DNA from: Lachnospiraceae bacterium
GTDB taxonomy: Bacteria > Bacillota > Clostridia > Lachnospirales > Lachnospiraceae
Direction: 5' to 3'
NCBI GenBank assembly: GCA_910575775.1
Contig: CAJTEY010000012.1
Coordinates: forward strand, 39,607-103,606
Length of the DNA: 64,000 nt
Position numbers and translations under genes: made by a program
The notes under the pieces: model-generated
The model's input: only the letters and a program-made list of their open reading frames with translations
Database searches by the model: none
Told to the model about the DNA's origin: nothing
In this document: positions 44,562 to 53,487 of the stretch, piece by piece
Position numbering within the stretch: the stretch's first letter is position 1
How the letters are laid out: each line of letters starts with the position of its first letter

Positions 44562-45357
44562 ACCGTTAAAAAGCAATTCCCTTTATAAGGAAACAGATCT
44601 GAAGCAGGAATTAAGCCGGGCGCTGCATCAGCTCCCATACGAAACCGGTGATCCCCACTTGCAGGCCACGATTCTGCTTGCCAGAAAAGAAGCCTGCCGG
44701 ATGCAGACGCGGGAGCGCATTTCCTTTGCCCGCTTTTTAAAAAAGCAGATCCCATTGATCGGCTGGAAGCTCTGGGGCATACAGGGTGTTTTCCTCGCGG
44801 CGGCATCCCGTGTCCTCTCTGATTGTTCCGGCTATCTGATAAGTCCTCCGCGTCTTGCCAGACTGCTGTTCTGTTTGTCCGTTGTGGTTTTTATGACTGC
44901 CCTGCCGCTGCTTTATCGTTCCATCCGCTGTCAGATGCAGGAAATCGAGGCGGCGTCTCGCTTTTCGTCGGTCAAACTGCTGCTGGCAAAGCTGATTGTC
45001 ATCGGCATCGGGGATATTTTTCTTCTTGGCGGCCTCCTCTTTACTGCCACAGCCAAAACCGCTTTGCCCGCTGACACTGCTGTCATTTATTTATGCCTGC
45101 CGTTTCTTCTGGCGTGTGGCGGCTGCCTGTTTATGCTGGGCCACTTTCCTCCCGGCCGATTTCTTGCAGGGAGCACACTCTTTTGCTTTGCGCTGCTGTT
45201 TCTGTTTTCGGTGCCTCTCCGGCAGAGCGCGCTGTTGTTTCACCCGTCTTATCAGGAGGGGCGGATCATCTTATGCGTCTGGTTATCTGTCTTTTGCGCA
45301 TGCCAGCTCCGCTATATTATAAAGGCTTCCTCTTACGGGGAGCTGCAGATCATCTGA
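44551..45357 (+). CDS. Membrane protein of sigma-ABC operon
   Basis: 268 residues. A soluble N-terminal part (about 1-70, charged, helical) is followed by about six hydrophobic helices (LLFCLSVVVFMTALPLLY, LLAKLIVIGIGDIFLLGGLL, FLLACGGCLFMLG, LFCFALLFLFSVPL and others). It overlaps the sigma gene by 11 bases with GGAGG upstream, so expression is coupled. Position suggests either an anti-sigma factor or part of the ABC exporter; no family is recognised. Confidence 0.8.
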   Translation: MKNEPLKSNSLYKETDLKQELSRALHQLPYETGDPHLQATILLARKEACRMQTRERISFARFLKKQIPLIGWKLWGIQGVFLAAASRVLSDCSGYLISPPRLARLLFCLSVVVFMTALPLLYRSIRCQMQEIEAASRFSSVKLLLAKLIVIGIGDIFLLGGLLFTATAKTALPADTAVIYLCLPFLLACGGCLFMLGHFPPGRFLAGSTLFCFALLFLFSVPLRQSALLFHPSYQEGRIILCVWLSVFCACQLRYIIKASSYGELQII

Positions 45358-45380
45358 TTGAAAATCTGAAGGAGGATACT

Positions 45381-46262
45381 ATGGAATTATGTGTGGAACA
45401 CCTTTCTAAGCAATTCAAAGATATCACTGCCGTAAACGACGTTTCCCTGCAGATCACGCCCGGCGTATGGGGCCTTCTGGGCGCAAACGGCGCAGGCAAA
45501 ACTACGCTTATGCGCATGATCGCCGGAATCATGAATCCCTCTTCCGGACAAATCTGTTACGACGGGATTCCCATAAGAGAACTGGGCGAGAGCTACCGGG
45601 ACGTGTTCGGCTACCTGCCGCAGGAATTTGGCTTTTATCCCGAATTTACCGTAAAAGACTATCTGGAATACGTGGCGGTCTTAAAAGGGCTTTCGGACAG
45701 GGACAGCAAGCGGCGGATTCATGAACTGCTGGAGCAGATGACGCTGTCCCATGTCAGGAACAAAAAAATCGTCAAATTATCCGGGGGAATGAAGCGGCGG
45801 GTCGGCATCGCCCAGGCTCTCTTAAACGAGCCGGAAATTCTGATTCTGGACGAGCCTACCAGCGGGCTTGACCCCGGAGAGAGGGTGCGTTTCCGCAACC
45901 TGCTCTCTGAGTTTGCCCACGACCGCATTGTCCTGATTTCCACACATATCGTCTCCGATGTGGAGTATATCGCCACGCAAAATGCCGTTATGAAGGGCGG
46001 AGAGCTGATCGCGCAGGGAACCACAGATGAACTGGTGAAGCTGGTGTCCGGAAAAGTGTGGACCGCGCAGATTCCGATGAGCCGTCTGTCGGAGTACGAG
46101 CGCAGGCTGTCCATCGTCAATATCCGCAATGAGGACAACGGCCGGATATCCATCCGTTATCTGGCCGATGCGCCCTGTACCAAAGATTCCAAACCGGCTT
46201 CACCCCATCTGGAAGATTTATATTTATGGCTGTTTCCACAGGAAGCCATCGACAGGAGGTAA
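45381..46262 (+). CDS. ABC transporter ATP-binding protein
   Basis: 293 residues: Walker A GANGAGKTT (34-42), Q loop YLPQEFGFYPEFT, signature KLSGGMKRRVGIAQAL, Walker B ILILDEPTSGLDP, and H loop STHIVSDVEYI. It is of the CcmA/BcrA type that drives exporters. The start at 45381 has GAAGGAGG upstream; the longer frame to 45093 lies inside the preceding gene. It pairs with the permease 4 bases downstream. Confidence 0.93.
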   Translation: MELCVEHLSKQFKDITAVNDVSLQITPGVWGLLGANGAGKTTLMRMIAGIMNPSSGQICYDGIPIRELGESYRDVFGYLPQEFGFYPEFTVKDYLEYVAVLKGLSDRDSKRRIHELLEQMTLSHVRNKKIVKLSGGMKRRVGIAQALLNEPEILILDEPTSGLDPGERVRFRNLLSEFAHDRIVLISTHIVSDVEYIATQNAVMKGGELIAQGTTDELVKLVSGKVWTAQIPMSRLSEYERRLSIVNIRNEDNGRISIRYLADAPCTKDSKPASPHLEDLYLWLFPQEAIDRR

Positions 46263-46266
46263 CCCA

Positions 46267-47526
46267 ATGAAAATCAACATACGTTTCCTAAAAGTGGAAC
46301 TGAAACGAATTTTGAAGACAAGACTGACACTGATTCTGCTGTCCGCCGCCCTGCTTCTCTCCTTCATCATGGCATGGCTGCCCACCACTTTTTCCTACAA
46401 CAGCTATACGGACGCGCAGGGCCGTACGGTTGAGCTGCAGGGGCTTGCCTCCATCGCTTACGAAAAAGAATTGCAGGCGGATATTGCCGGAACGGTCACG
46501 CCCGAAAAAGTGCGGCAGGCCGTGGAAGACTATCAGACATGTCTGGCCAGATACGGCGCAGAAACTTCCTACGATCTTCCCGACGGCGTTTACGCGGCCG
46601 AAATCCTGCCCTATGCCCCGCTGCTGCACGGGATCCGGGAAGTTTTTGCCGATCCCGGTTCCGGCATTGCACCGGCCATTTTGGAAATTGATCCCGAAAA
46701 AGTGGACGATTATTACGATTTGTGTAGCGAGCGTATCGTATCTTTGATGAAGCAGGAGCAGAAAAAGCATCCCGCAGCGCGACAGGCCGCCGTTGACTTA
46801 TATGGTCAAGTCTCGAGGCCGTATCTATTTTTTCCTGGCTACAGCACCGACGCTATGGACTATCAGATTCTCCTTGCCTTTTTGCTCCTGCTTTTCTGCA
46901 CTGTCATCGCCGCCCCTGTTTTCACTTCCGATTACCAGACCGGCGCGGACGATATCTTCCGTTGCACCAGATACGGCACGGCGAAATTTGCCGTAATAAA
47001 AGTTCTGGCCGCGTTTTTGATCTGCGGCGCTGCCTACTGTCTCTGCGCCGCTATTTACATCCTCGTATCAAACAGCCTCTGGGGCTGGGAGTGCACCAAA
47101 ACTTCCATGCAGATGATGTATTCGATTATCAATCTGCCGGACAAAAACATCGGGCAGCTACAGGGATTTGTCGCCGTGTCCGGGCTGCTTGGCCTGTTGG
47201 CCGCGACCAGTCTTACCCTGTTTCTCTCCTCGCGAATCAGAAATGTGGTGACGTGCCTGTCAACTGCACTCCTGTTCTGCGTTCTGCCAATTATCATCTA
47301 CATGGCCCTGCCAGAGGAACTCTCCGTCTGGCTTTATAGTGTCCTGCCCGCAGGGGCGGTCAGCCTGCAGACGAGCATTCTGTATGCCGCCGCAGATTTT
47401 AACTTCTGGAACATCGGCCCTTTGGCCGTCTGGCTGCCGCACGCAATGCTCGGCGCGTATGTGATGGAAATTCCGCTGTTTGCCGCCCTAACCGTCCACT
47501 CCCACACAACGCATAAGGTGAGATAA
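46267..47526 (+). CDS. ABC transporter permease
   Basis: 419 residues. A first helix (TLILLSAALLLSFIMAW) is followed by an external domain of about 170 residues and then at least five helices (ILLAFLLLLFCTVIAAPVF, VIKVLAAFLICGAAYCL, LLGLLAATSLTLFL, LLFCVLPIIIYMAL). The layout fits ABC-2 type exporters. The start at 46267 has AGGAGGTAACCC upstream. Last gene of the sigma-ABC operon; substrate unknown, possibly an antimicrobial or envelope-stress signal. Confidence 0.85.
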   Translation: MKINIRFLKVELKRILKTRLTLILLSAALLLSFIMAWLPTTFSYNSYTDAQGRTVELQGLASIAYEKELQADIAGTVTPEKVRQAVEDYQTCLARYGAETSYDLPDGVYAAEILPYAPLLHGIREVFADPGSGIAPAILEIDPEKVDDYYDLCSERIVSLMKQEQKKHPAARQAAVDLYGQVSRPYLFFPGYSTDAMDYQILLAFLLLLFCTVIAAPVFTSDYQTGADDIFRCTRYGTAKFAVIKVLAAFLICGAAYCLCAAIYILVSNSLWGWECTKTSMQMMYSIINLPDKNIGQLQGFVAVSGLLGLLAATSLTLFLSSRIRNVVTCLSTALLFCVLPIIIYMALPEELSVWLYSVLPAGAVSLQTSILYAAADFNFWNIGPLAVWLPHAMLGAYVMEIPLFAALTVHSHTTHKVR

Positions 47527-47546
47527 AGCGACGGCACCCCGCCTTT

Positions 47547-48434
47547 TTACAATTGTTCTGCCGCCATAATCAGTGCACCCATGGCGGCAGACTGCTTCGG
47601 TGCAGCGCAGGAAAAATCAGGCATAGCTTCCGCCACGGCCTCCCGCAGAAGAATGCGGTAAACCGTTTCATTCTCGGCCAGACCGCCAAGCAAGGCCACC
47701 TCGCCGCCCTTCATCCCAAGGCGTTTTACCGTCGCCGCCGCCTGGGCGGCAAGCGCCTTTGCATTCTTCCGCAGGATGGCATTGGCCACGGCATCGCCCG
47801 CCGCTGCCTCCCGCTCCACGATACGGGAACAAGCCGCCACAGCGCTCTTGTCGTTTCCGTAAACATAGGCCACCAGCTTTTCATGCGTGTCAAGCCCCAT
47901 TTCTTCTTTCACAGCCTTCGTCAGTGACGTCGCTTCCCCGTATCCGTCCCAATCGCGGGTTACGGCTGACAGTGCATCTCTTCCAAGGGCATATCCGCTG
48001 CCCTCGTCGCCGATCAGATGCCCCCAGCCGCCGGTGCGCAGCCTCTCTCCGCTGTCATTTTTTCCAAAACAGAAGGTGCCTGTCCCAACTCCGATGCAGA
48101 TCCCGGACTTTCCCTCCAAAGCCCCGCTCAGGGCGATTTCATGATCCCCCACCAGCCTCCAGTTGACAATACCTGCCTGCTCCATCGCCGTTTTTACCAA
48201 CTCCTGCATATCGGGATTGCTGCAGCCCGCCGCACCGATGCACAGCGCGGCGCACTGTCCCGTCTCCTGCAAAAATGCGCAGATTTCTTCCAGCAGCGCG
48301 GCAAATCCCTCTTTTCCGATGCTGTTCACATTAAACGGGCCAAATCTTTGTTCTTTCACTATATTTCTGTCCAGATCGCTGCAAATGACAATCGTCTTCG
48401 TACCGCCGCCATCTATTCCGGCTATATATTTCAT
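47547..48434 (-). CDS. murK: MurNAc/GlcNAc kinase, BadF/BadG family
   Basis: 295 residues of the ASKHA fold: phosphate-1 loop AGIDGGGTKT near the N-terminus, phosphate-2 loop GIGVGTGTF, GGWGHLIGDEGSGYALG, and an adenosine loop VALLGGLAENETV. In Clostridium acetobutylicum a kinase of this family (MurK) phosphorylates MurNAc and GlcNAc and is encoded with murQ; here it lies two genes after murQ in the same direction. It would supply MurNAc-6-phosphate for MurQ. Last gene of the muropeptide operon. General N-acetylglucosamine kinase is the alternative. Confidence 0.78.
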   Translation of the reverse strand: MKYIAGIDGGGTKTIVICSDLDRNIVKEQRFGPFNVNSIGKEGFAALLEEICAFLQETGQCAALCIGAAGCSNPDMQELVKTAMEQAGIVNWRLVGDHEIALSGALEGKSGICIGVGTGTFCFGKNDSGERLRTGGWGHLIGDEGSGYALGRDALSAVTRDWDGYGEATSLTKAVKEEMGLDTHEKLVAYVYGNDKSAVAACSRIVEREAAAGDAVANAILRKNAKALAAQAAATVKRLGMKGGEVALLGGLAENETVYRILLREAVAEAMPDFSCAAPKQSAAMGALIMAAEQL

Positions 48435-48467
48435 GAAAACCCCCGTTCTAAAAAAGTGCCTCTCACA

Positions 48468-49211
48468 TCATTCCCCGCCCAAAAGATACGCCATGCCGCG
48501 CTGTAAGGCCTGATCCCAGAACACCCAGTCATGAATGCCTTCCCAGTGTTCAAAGCGGTTTCCTGCACCCTGCCTTTCTAAAAGCCGGGCAAACCGCTGG
48601 TTCTGCGGGTACAGGCCGTCACTCTCACCGCAGGCCGTATAAATCCTTGGCAGCGTCCCCGCATCCGCCTTCTTTGCCAGCGCAAACAGGTCACTTTCCT
48701 CCGGCACCTTCAATTCCATGCCGAAAATAGCCTGAAATTCCTTCTTTTCCTCCGGCCCTGCCGCCGCCACTCTGTCCGGCATATCCGTGACCGCCGAAAA
48801 GGCCGCACATCCGGCAAACTGCGCCGGCTGCCCAAACATACATTTCAGCGCCCCATATCCGCCCATGGACAGTCCCATAATATAATGATAACGCCTCTCA
48901 CTGGAAAATCCGAAAAACCGGCGGCACACGGCGGGCAGTTCATCCGATACATAGCTGAAATACCGCACACCCATCGCCATATCCGTATAAAAGCTTCTCT
49001 GCACCTCCGGCATGACCACCGCCACATTATGCTCCCTCGCGTACCGCTCTACCGAAGTATAGCGCGACCAGCCGGTACAATTGTCCATAAGTCCGTGCAG
49101 CAGATACACTACTCTGATCTGATCCATCTGCGCCTGCTCGGGCAGAATAATCGTCAGCGACGTGTTCATCTTTAAACATTCCGAACTGAATGTACAGGTT
49201 ATATGTGCCAT
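48468..49211 (-). CDS. Esterase of the EstA / S-formylglutathione hydrolase-like group
   Basis: 247 residues, alpha/beta hydrolase: VVYLLHGLMDNCTGW, nucleophile S115 in GLSMGGYGA, an acidic residue in CGESDGLY, and H227 in GIHDW. It resembles tributyrin esterase-type proteins. It starts 2 bases before the murQ stop region and lies between murQ and murK, which suggests removal of an ester (for example an O-acetyl group) from cell-wall sugars; the substrate is not shown by sequence. Confidence 0.85.
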   Translation of the reverse strand: MAHITCTFSSECLKMNTSLTIILPEQAQMDQIRVVYLLHGLMDNCTGWSRYTSVERYAREHNVAVVMPEVQRSFYTDMAMGVRYFSYVSDELPAVCRRFFGFSSERRYHYIMGLSMGGYGALKCMFGQPAQFAGCAAFSAVTDMPDRVAAAGPEEKKEFQAIFGMELKVPEESDLFALAKKADAGTLPRIYTACGESDGLYPQNQRFARLLERQGAGNRFEHWEGIHDWVFWDQALQRGMAYLLGGE

Positions 49212-49213
49212 AT

Positions 49214-50113
49214 CTATTCCTCCTTTATGGCGGCCGATACTTTGCCGTCATTTCTCTCCAAAAGCGTTCTGGCCTCCTCCTCTCCAAGACCCCGCAAAAG
49301 CATCACAATCGCTGTCTTCGGACGGTAATCACATTGGATCAGAACCGTCTTAGCCTCCTCTTCCGTGACACAGGCGGCTTCACTGACAATCCGCTGGCAC
49401 CGGTGTATCAGCTTTTCATTGGAAGGTTTCACGTCCACCATCAGATTGCCGTACACTTTGCCGAGCTTAATCATAGCTCCCGTGGAGAGCATATTCAGCA
49501 CCATTTTCTGTGCGGTACCGCTCTTCATTCTGGTCGATCCCGTCACCACCTCCGGTCCAGGGGTGGGCGTGATGGCTACCTGCGCTTCCCTCTCTATCTC
49601 CGAACCGGGCGAACATGCCACGCCGATCACAGGCGCACCGCAGGACTTTGCGTATCTCATGGCGCCGATCACATAGGGTGTGCGGCCGGACGCCGCGATG
49701 CCTACCAGAACATCTCTGTCGCAAAAGCCGATCTCCTGCAAGTCCTCCGCTCCCAGCTTCTCATTGTCCTCCGCGCCTTCCACCGCCTCAAACATAGCCT
49801 CTTTTCCGCCTGCAATCAGGCCGACCACCTGTCCCGGATCGGTGGAAAAAGTCGGCGGACACTCTGCGGCATCCAGCACCCCGAGTCTGCCGGAGGTACC
49901 GCAGCCGCTGTAGATCAGTCGCCCTCCCTCCCGCAGCTTGACCGAAATGATGTCGATGGCCTCAGCGATGCGCGCAAGCTCCCTCTCCACGGCATATGCC
50001 ACTTTCTTATCCTCCTCGTTGATCAGACGAACCATCTCCAATGTCGAAAGCGTATCGATTTTCTCCGTATTACGATTTTTCTCCTCTGTAGCTATCTGTT
50101 TCCAGTCTTCCAT
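49214..50113 (-). CDS. murQ: N-acetylmuramic acid 6-phosphate etherase
   Basis: 299 residues with SIS fold: IYSGCGTSGRLGVLDAAECP, PTFSTDPGQVVGLIAGG, GIAASGRTPYVIGAM, TPTPGPEVVTGSTRMKSGTA and NLMVDVKPSNEKL, all diagnostic of MurQ. It cleaves the lactyl ether of MurNAc-6-P to GlcNAc-6-P and lactate. The start at 50113 has GGAAGAACGG upstream. With MurK and the peptide-type transporter it forms a peptidoglycan recycling pathway. Confidence 0.97.
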   Translation of the reverse strand: MEDWKQIATEEKNRNTEKIDTLSTLEMVRLINEEDKKVAYAVERELARIAEAIDIISVKLREGGRLIYSGCGTSGRLGVLDAAECPPTFSTDPGQVVGLIAGGKEAMFEAVEGAEDNEKLGAEDLQEIGFCDRDVLVGIAASGRTPYVIGAMRYAKSCGAPVIGVACSPGSEIEREAQVAITPTPGPEVVTGSTRMKSGTAQKMVLNMLSTGAMIKLGKVYGNLMVDVKPSNEKLIHRCQRIVSEAACVTEEEAKTVLIQCDYRPKTAIVMLLRGLGEEEARTLLERNDGKVSAAIKEE

Positions 50114-50159
50114 AGCCGTTCTTCCTTTCCATTCTCCGTGTAGAATCAATTGGTAACGC

Positions 50160-51494
50160 TTACGATATCAGCGCTTTGTTTCTCCAGTTCCCCCTGAAAT
50201 AATATATGTAATACACCGCCAGTACAATGAACCACGCATATGTCTCACTCCACCATACCGCCGTATATCCCCAGTATTCCACAGTGGACAGCGTGTAAGA
50301 AAAGAGAATCCGCAGCGCCAGCGCCAACAGCGCACAGGCTGTCGCATGAGCGCCGTCCCCCACTCCCTGAAACATGCCGTTCATCGGAAAATACGCCGCA
50401 TACATCAGAATCGACGGTACCATCACCCGCAAATGCCTGACGCAGATCTGCGCAGCCGCGCTGTCTATGCCAAATCCCTGCACAAGCGGATCCATAAAAC
50501 TATAGACCGCCGCCGCCAGAGCGATAGTAATGCCAAGAGACATACCGACCACCTGCCATAACCCGGCAGGAATCCTCTCTTTTTTCCCCGCCCCCATATT
50601 CTGTCCGGCGTAGGTCGTCATGGTACTCTGAAACCCTTTGATGGGAATGGTAAGAAATCCCTGCAGGCGTACCACCACCGTAAAAGAAGCAATCATGGCC
50701 TGACCATAGGTGTTTACTAACCTCTGCAAAATTAAAATACCCACAGAAATCACGCTGTATTGCAGAGCCATGGGCATTCCCACCCGCAGCACGTCAAACG
50801 CCTTACAGGGCTCAAAAGATAACTCCCGCAGTTGAAAGCGGAGCGCCCTGTACTTCCTGTTCATATAGATGCCGCCCGCCGCACAGGCGCATAACTGGGA
50901 AATACCCGTGGCGGCAGCCGCCCCTGCAACGCCCCATATCCTTACAAATAACAAATCAAGCAAAATATTGACCGCCGAAGAGAGCAGCAGAAAATACAGT
51001 ATGGAGCTGCTGTCCCCAACCGCCTGTAAGATCGCCGCAAAAATATTGTAGCCGAACTGGAATACCAGTCCCAACGCGTAAATCCTGAAATACGAAGCGG
51101 CAAGCCCCAGCATGGGCTCCGGCACCTGCAATACATTCTTCAAAATAAATTCCCCGGCAAGCAGACCAGTAAGCGAAACCGCTATCCCCATTCCCGTCAT
51201 AAGGCAGATCGCAGTGGAAGCATATTTCCGAAGCCGCTCCTCCTGCGCTGCCCCGCAGCACTGGGCCGCCAGCACACCCGCTCCGATAGAAAAGCCGATT
51301 GCCAGCGCTGTAAAAAGCTCCGTCAGGCTGGCACAGGATCCCACTGCGGAGAGCGCCCGCTCCCCCACCAGATTTCCGACAATCAGCGTATCGGCCGTAT
51401 GGTATAACTGCTGCAGCAGATTTCCTGCCATAAGCGGGACAGAAAATGACAGTATGATCTTCCATGGCGCACCGGCTGTCATATCTCTCATCAT
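50160..51494 (-). CDS. MATE family efflux transporter
   Basis: 444 residues, about twelve membrane helices, in two related halves. It has MATE/NorM-type segments: PLMAGNLLQQLYHTADTLIV, GNLVGERALSAVGSC, AAATGISQLCACAAG, IKGFQSTMTTYAGQNMGAGK. It exports a compound using an ion gradient. It lies inside the muropeptide operon between oppF and murQ, an unusual place; export of a by-product or a cell-wall-active agent is conceivable. GGGGGTG precedes the ATG. Confidence 0.9.
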   Translation of the reverse strand: MMRDMTAGAPWKIILSFSVPLMAGNLLQQLYHTADTLIVGNLVGERALSAVGSCASLTELFTALAIGFSIGAGVLAAQCCGAAQEERLRKYASTAICLMTGMGIAVSLTGLLAGEFILKNVLQVPEPMLGLAASYFRIYALGLVFQFGYNIFAAILQAVGDSSSILYFLLLSSAVNILLDLLFVRIWGVAGAAAATGISQLCACAAGGIYMNRKYRALRFQLRELSFEPCKAFDVLRVGMPMALQYSVISVGILILQRLVNTYGQAMIASFTVVVRLQGFLTIPIKGFQSTMTTYAGQNMGAGKKERIPAGLWQVVGMSLGITIALAAAVYSFMDPLVQGFGIDSAAAQICVRHLRVMVPSILMYAAYFPMNGMFQGVGDGAHATACALLALALRILFSYTLSTVEYWGYTAVWWSETYAWFIVLAVYYIYYFRGNWRNKALIS

Positions 51495-51511
51495 CGTTGC
51501 ACCCCCTGCCT

Positions 51512-52459
51512 TCAGCAGAGATTACACGCTACGAAATGGCCCTCTGCAATCTCCCGCACTGCGTTGTCTTTTTTACATTTTTCCGTCGCATAAGGACATC
51601 GGTGCGCAAAACGGCATCCGGGTTCCGGATCAATCGGGTTAGACACTTCCCCTGATAAAACAAAACGTTCCCTTTTTCGACTTGATAAGTCAATGGTCGG
51701 AATCGCCGCAAGCAGCGCCTTTGTGTAGGGATGCGCCGGATTTTCAAACAGCTCCTCCGTCTTCGCCCGTTCCACCACCTGCCCCATATACATTACCATG
51801 ATTTCGTCGCTGATATGCTTAACCACACACAGGTCATGGGTGATAAACATATAAGACAGCTTCTTTTGCTCCTGCAAGTCCATCAGCAGGTTTAAGATCT
51901 GCGCCTGAATCGACACATCCAGCGCGGACACCGGTTCATCGCATACGATAAACTTCGGATCCAGCGTCATTGCCCTGGCAAGACCCACACGCTGCCGCAG
52001 TCCTCCGTCCAGTTCATGGGGATAGAGATTGGCATGGTTGGCGGGCAGACCGCACAGCTCCATGATCTCCTCCACACGCCTGCTGATCTCCTTCTTATCC
52101 CTTATGTCCCCGCAGGTCTCAAGCGGTTCCGAAATCAGCCCGCGCACAGACATTCTGGGATCCAGGGAACTGTAGGGATCCTGAAATACCATCTGCATAT
52201 CGGCTTTTACTTTTTTCATCTCTCTTTTATTGCATTTTAGAATATCCTGCCCGTTAAACAGCACCTGTCCCGAGGTTGCCGGATGCAAACGCAGGATGGT
52301 ACGTCCAAGGGTCGATTTCCCGCAGCCGGATTCCCCTACCACGCCCAGGGTTTTCCCCTCTTCGATCTTTAAATTTACTTCCTCTACGGCATGAAGCATC
52401 CCCTTGCCGGTTTTAAAATATTTTTTCAGATTGACCGTTTCTATCAGAGGCACTGCCAT
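51512..52459 (-). CDS. Opp/Dpp family ABC transporter ATP-binding protein (OppF-like)
   Basis: 315 residues: Walker A GESGCGKST (42-50), Q loop MVFQDPYSSLDPRM, Walker B FIVCDEPVSALDVSIQAQ, and the C-terminal oligopeptide-type cysteine segment PEPGCRFAHRCPYATEKC. The signature reads ELDGGLRQRVGLARAM instead of the usual LSGGQRQR, changing two core positions, so this ATP site may be weakened. The start abuts the upstream ATPase stop (TAA-ATG). Confidence 0.92.
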   Translation of the reverse strand: MAVPLIETVNLKKYFKTGKGMLHAVEEVNLKIEEGKTLGVVGESGCGKSTLGRTILRLHPATSGQVLFNGQDILKCNKREMKKVKADMQMVFQDPYSSLDPRMSVRGLISEPLETCGDIRDKKEISRRVEEIMELCGLPANHANLYPHELDGGLRQRVGLARAMTLDPKFIVCDEPVSALDVSIQAQILNLLMDLQEQKKLSYMFITHDLCVVKHISDEIMVMYMGQVVERAKTEELFENPAHPYTKALLAAIPTIDLSSRKRERFVLSGEVSNPIDPEPGCRFAHRCPYATEKCKKDNAVREIAEGHFVACNLC

Positions 52460-53470
52460 TTATGCTCCCTCCTTTTTCGTAAACAGATGGCATAAAATTC
52501 CATGCCCGTCTTCCTCGTATGCCGATGGCGCCCTGCTCTTACAGATTTCCGTACAATGCTTACAGCGCTCCGCAAAACAGCACCCCTGCGCCACCACTCT
52601 CGGGTCAGCCATCCTTCCCTCGATGGGCGTCAGCCTTTCGGCCTTTACGCTCAGATCCGGAATACAGTTAAAAAGTCCCGCAGTGTAAGGATGGTTTTTT
52701 TCTCTGGCGTAAATCTGCTCCACGGTTCCGTATTCCACTACCCTTCCGCCATAAACCACCGCAACGCTGTCGCAAAACTGCGCAACCACACCCAGATCAT
52801 GTGTGATCAGAATGACCGCCGAATTATATTTCTCTTTCAGATCCCGCATCAATTCCAGAATCTGCGCCTGAATCGTCACATCGAGCGCCGTCGTCGGCTC
52901 ATCCGCAAGAAGCAGTTCCGGCTCCGCCACAAGCGCCATGGCAATCACGATCCGCTGTTTCATGCCGCCGGAAAACTGATGTGGAAATTCATTTTTCCTC
53001 GCAGGCGGGATTCCCACAAGCGTCAGAATATCATCCACCTTCCTGTTCTTTTCCTCCCTTGGCATCTCATGAAAGTGCAGATCCAGCACTTCCAATATCT
53101 GATCCCCCACCGTATGCGTCGGATTCAGACTGGTCATGGGATCCTGAAAGATCATGGAAATCTTTTCCCCTCTCAGCCCCAGCATAAAACTCTCCGGCTG
53201 TTTCAAAAGGTCGTCCCCGTCATAGATGATGGAGCCTTCCGTGATCTCGCCGACGCCTGCCGGCAGAAGTCTTAAAACGGATAATGCCAGCGTGGTTTTT
53301 CCGGCGCCGGTCTCTCCGACCAGCCCCAGCTTGGCGCCTTTTTTTACTTTCAGGCTCAGCCCGTTTAACGCGTGCACCACTGCGTCGTCCGTGTTGTATT
53401 GCACATGGAGGTCGGAAATTTCCAGCAGATTATCTGATTCCCGTGCCCCGTTCTTCCTCTCTTCACTCAT
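52460..53470 (-). CDS. Opp/Dpp family ABC transporter ATP-binding protein (OppD-like)
   Basis: 336 residues: Walker A GETGAGKTT (52-60), IFQDPMTSLNPTHTVG, canonical signature FSGGMKQRIVIAMAL, Walker B LLLADEPTTALDV and the C-terminal CCFAERCKHCTEIC segment. Partner of the OppF-like ATPase; it powers the OppBC-like permeases. The start at 53470 has GAGGAGG upstream and overlaps nothing; an ATG at 53491 is a weaker choice. Confidence 0.93.
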   Translation of the reverse strand: MSEERKNGARESDNLLEISDLHVQYNTDDAVVHALNGLSLKVKKGAKLGLVGETGAGKTTLALSVLRLLPAGVGEITEGSIIYDGDDLLKQPESFMLGLRGEKISMIFQDPMTSLNPTHTVGDQILEVLDLHFHEMPREEKNRKVDDILTLVGIPPARKNEFPHQFSGGMKQRIVIAMALVAEPELLLADEPTTALDVTIQAQILELMRDLKEKYNSAVILITHDLGVVAQFCDSVAVVYGGRVVEYGTVEQIYAREKNHPYTAGLFNCIPDLSVKAERLTPIEGRMADPRVVAQGCCFAERCKHCTEICKSRAPSAYEEDGHGILCHLFTKKEGA

Positions 53471-53487
53471 GGAATAGCGCCTCCTCC

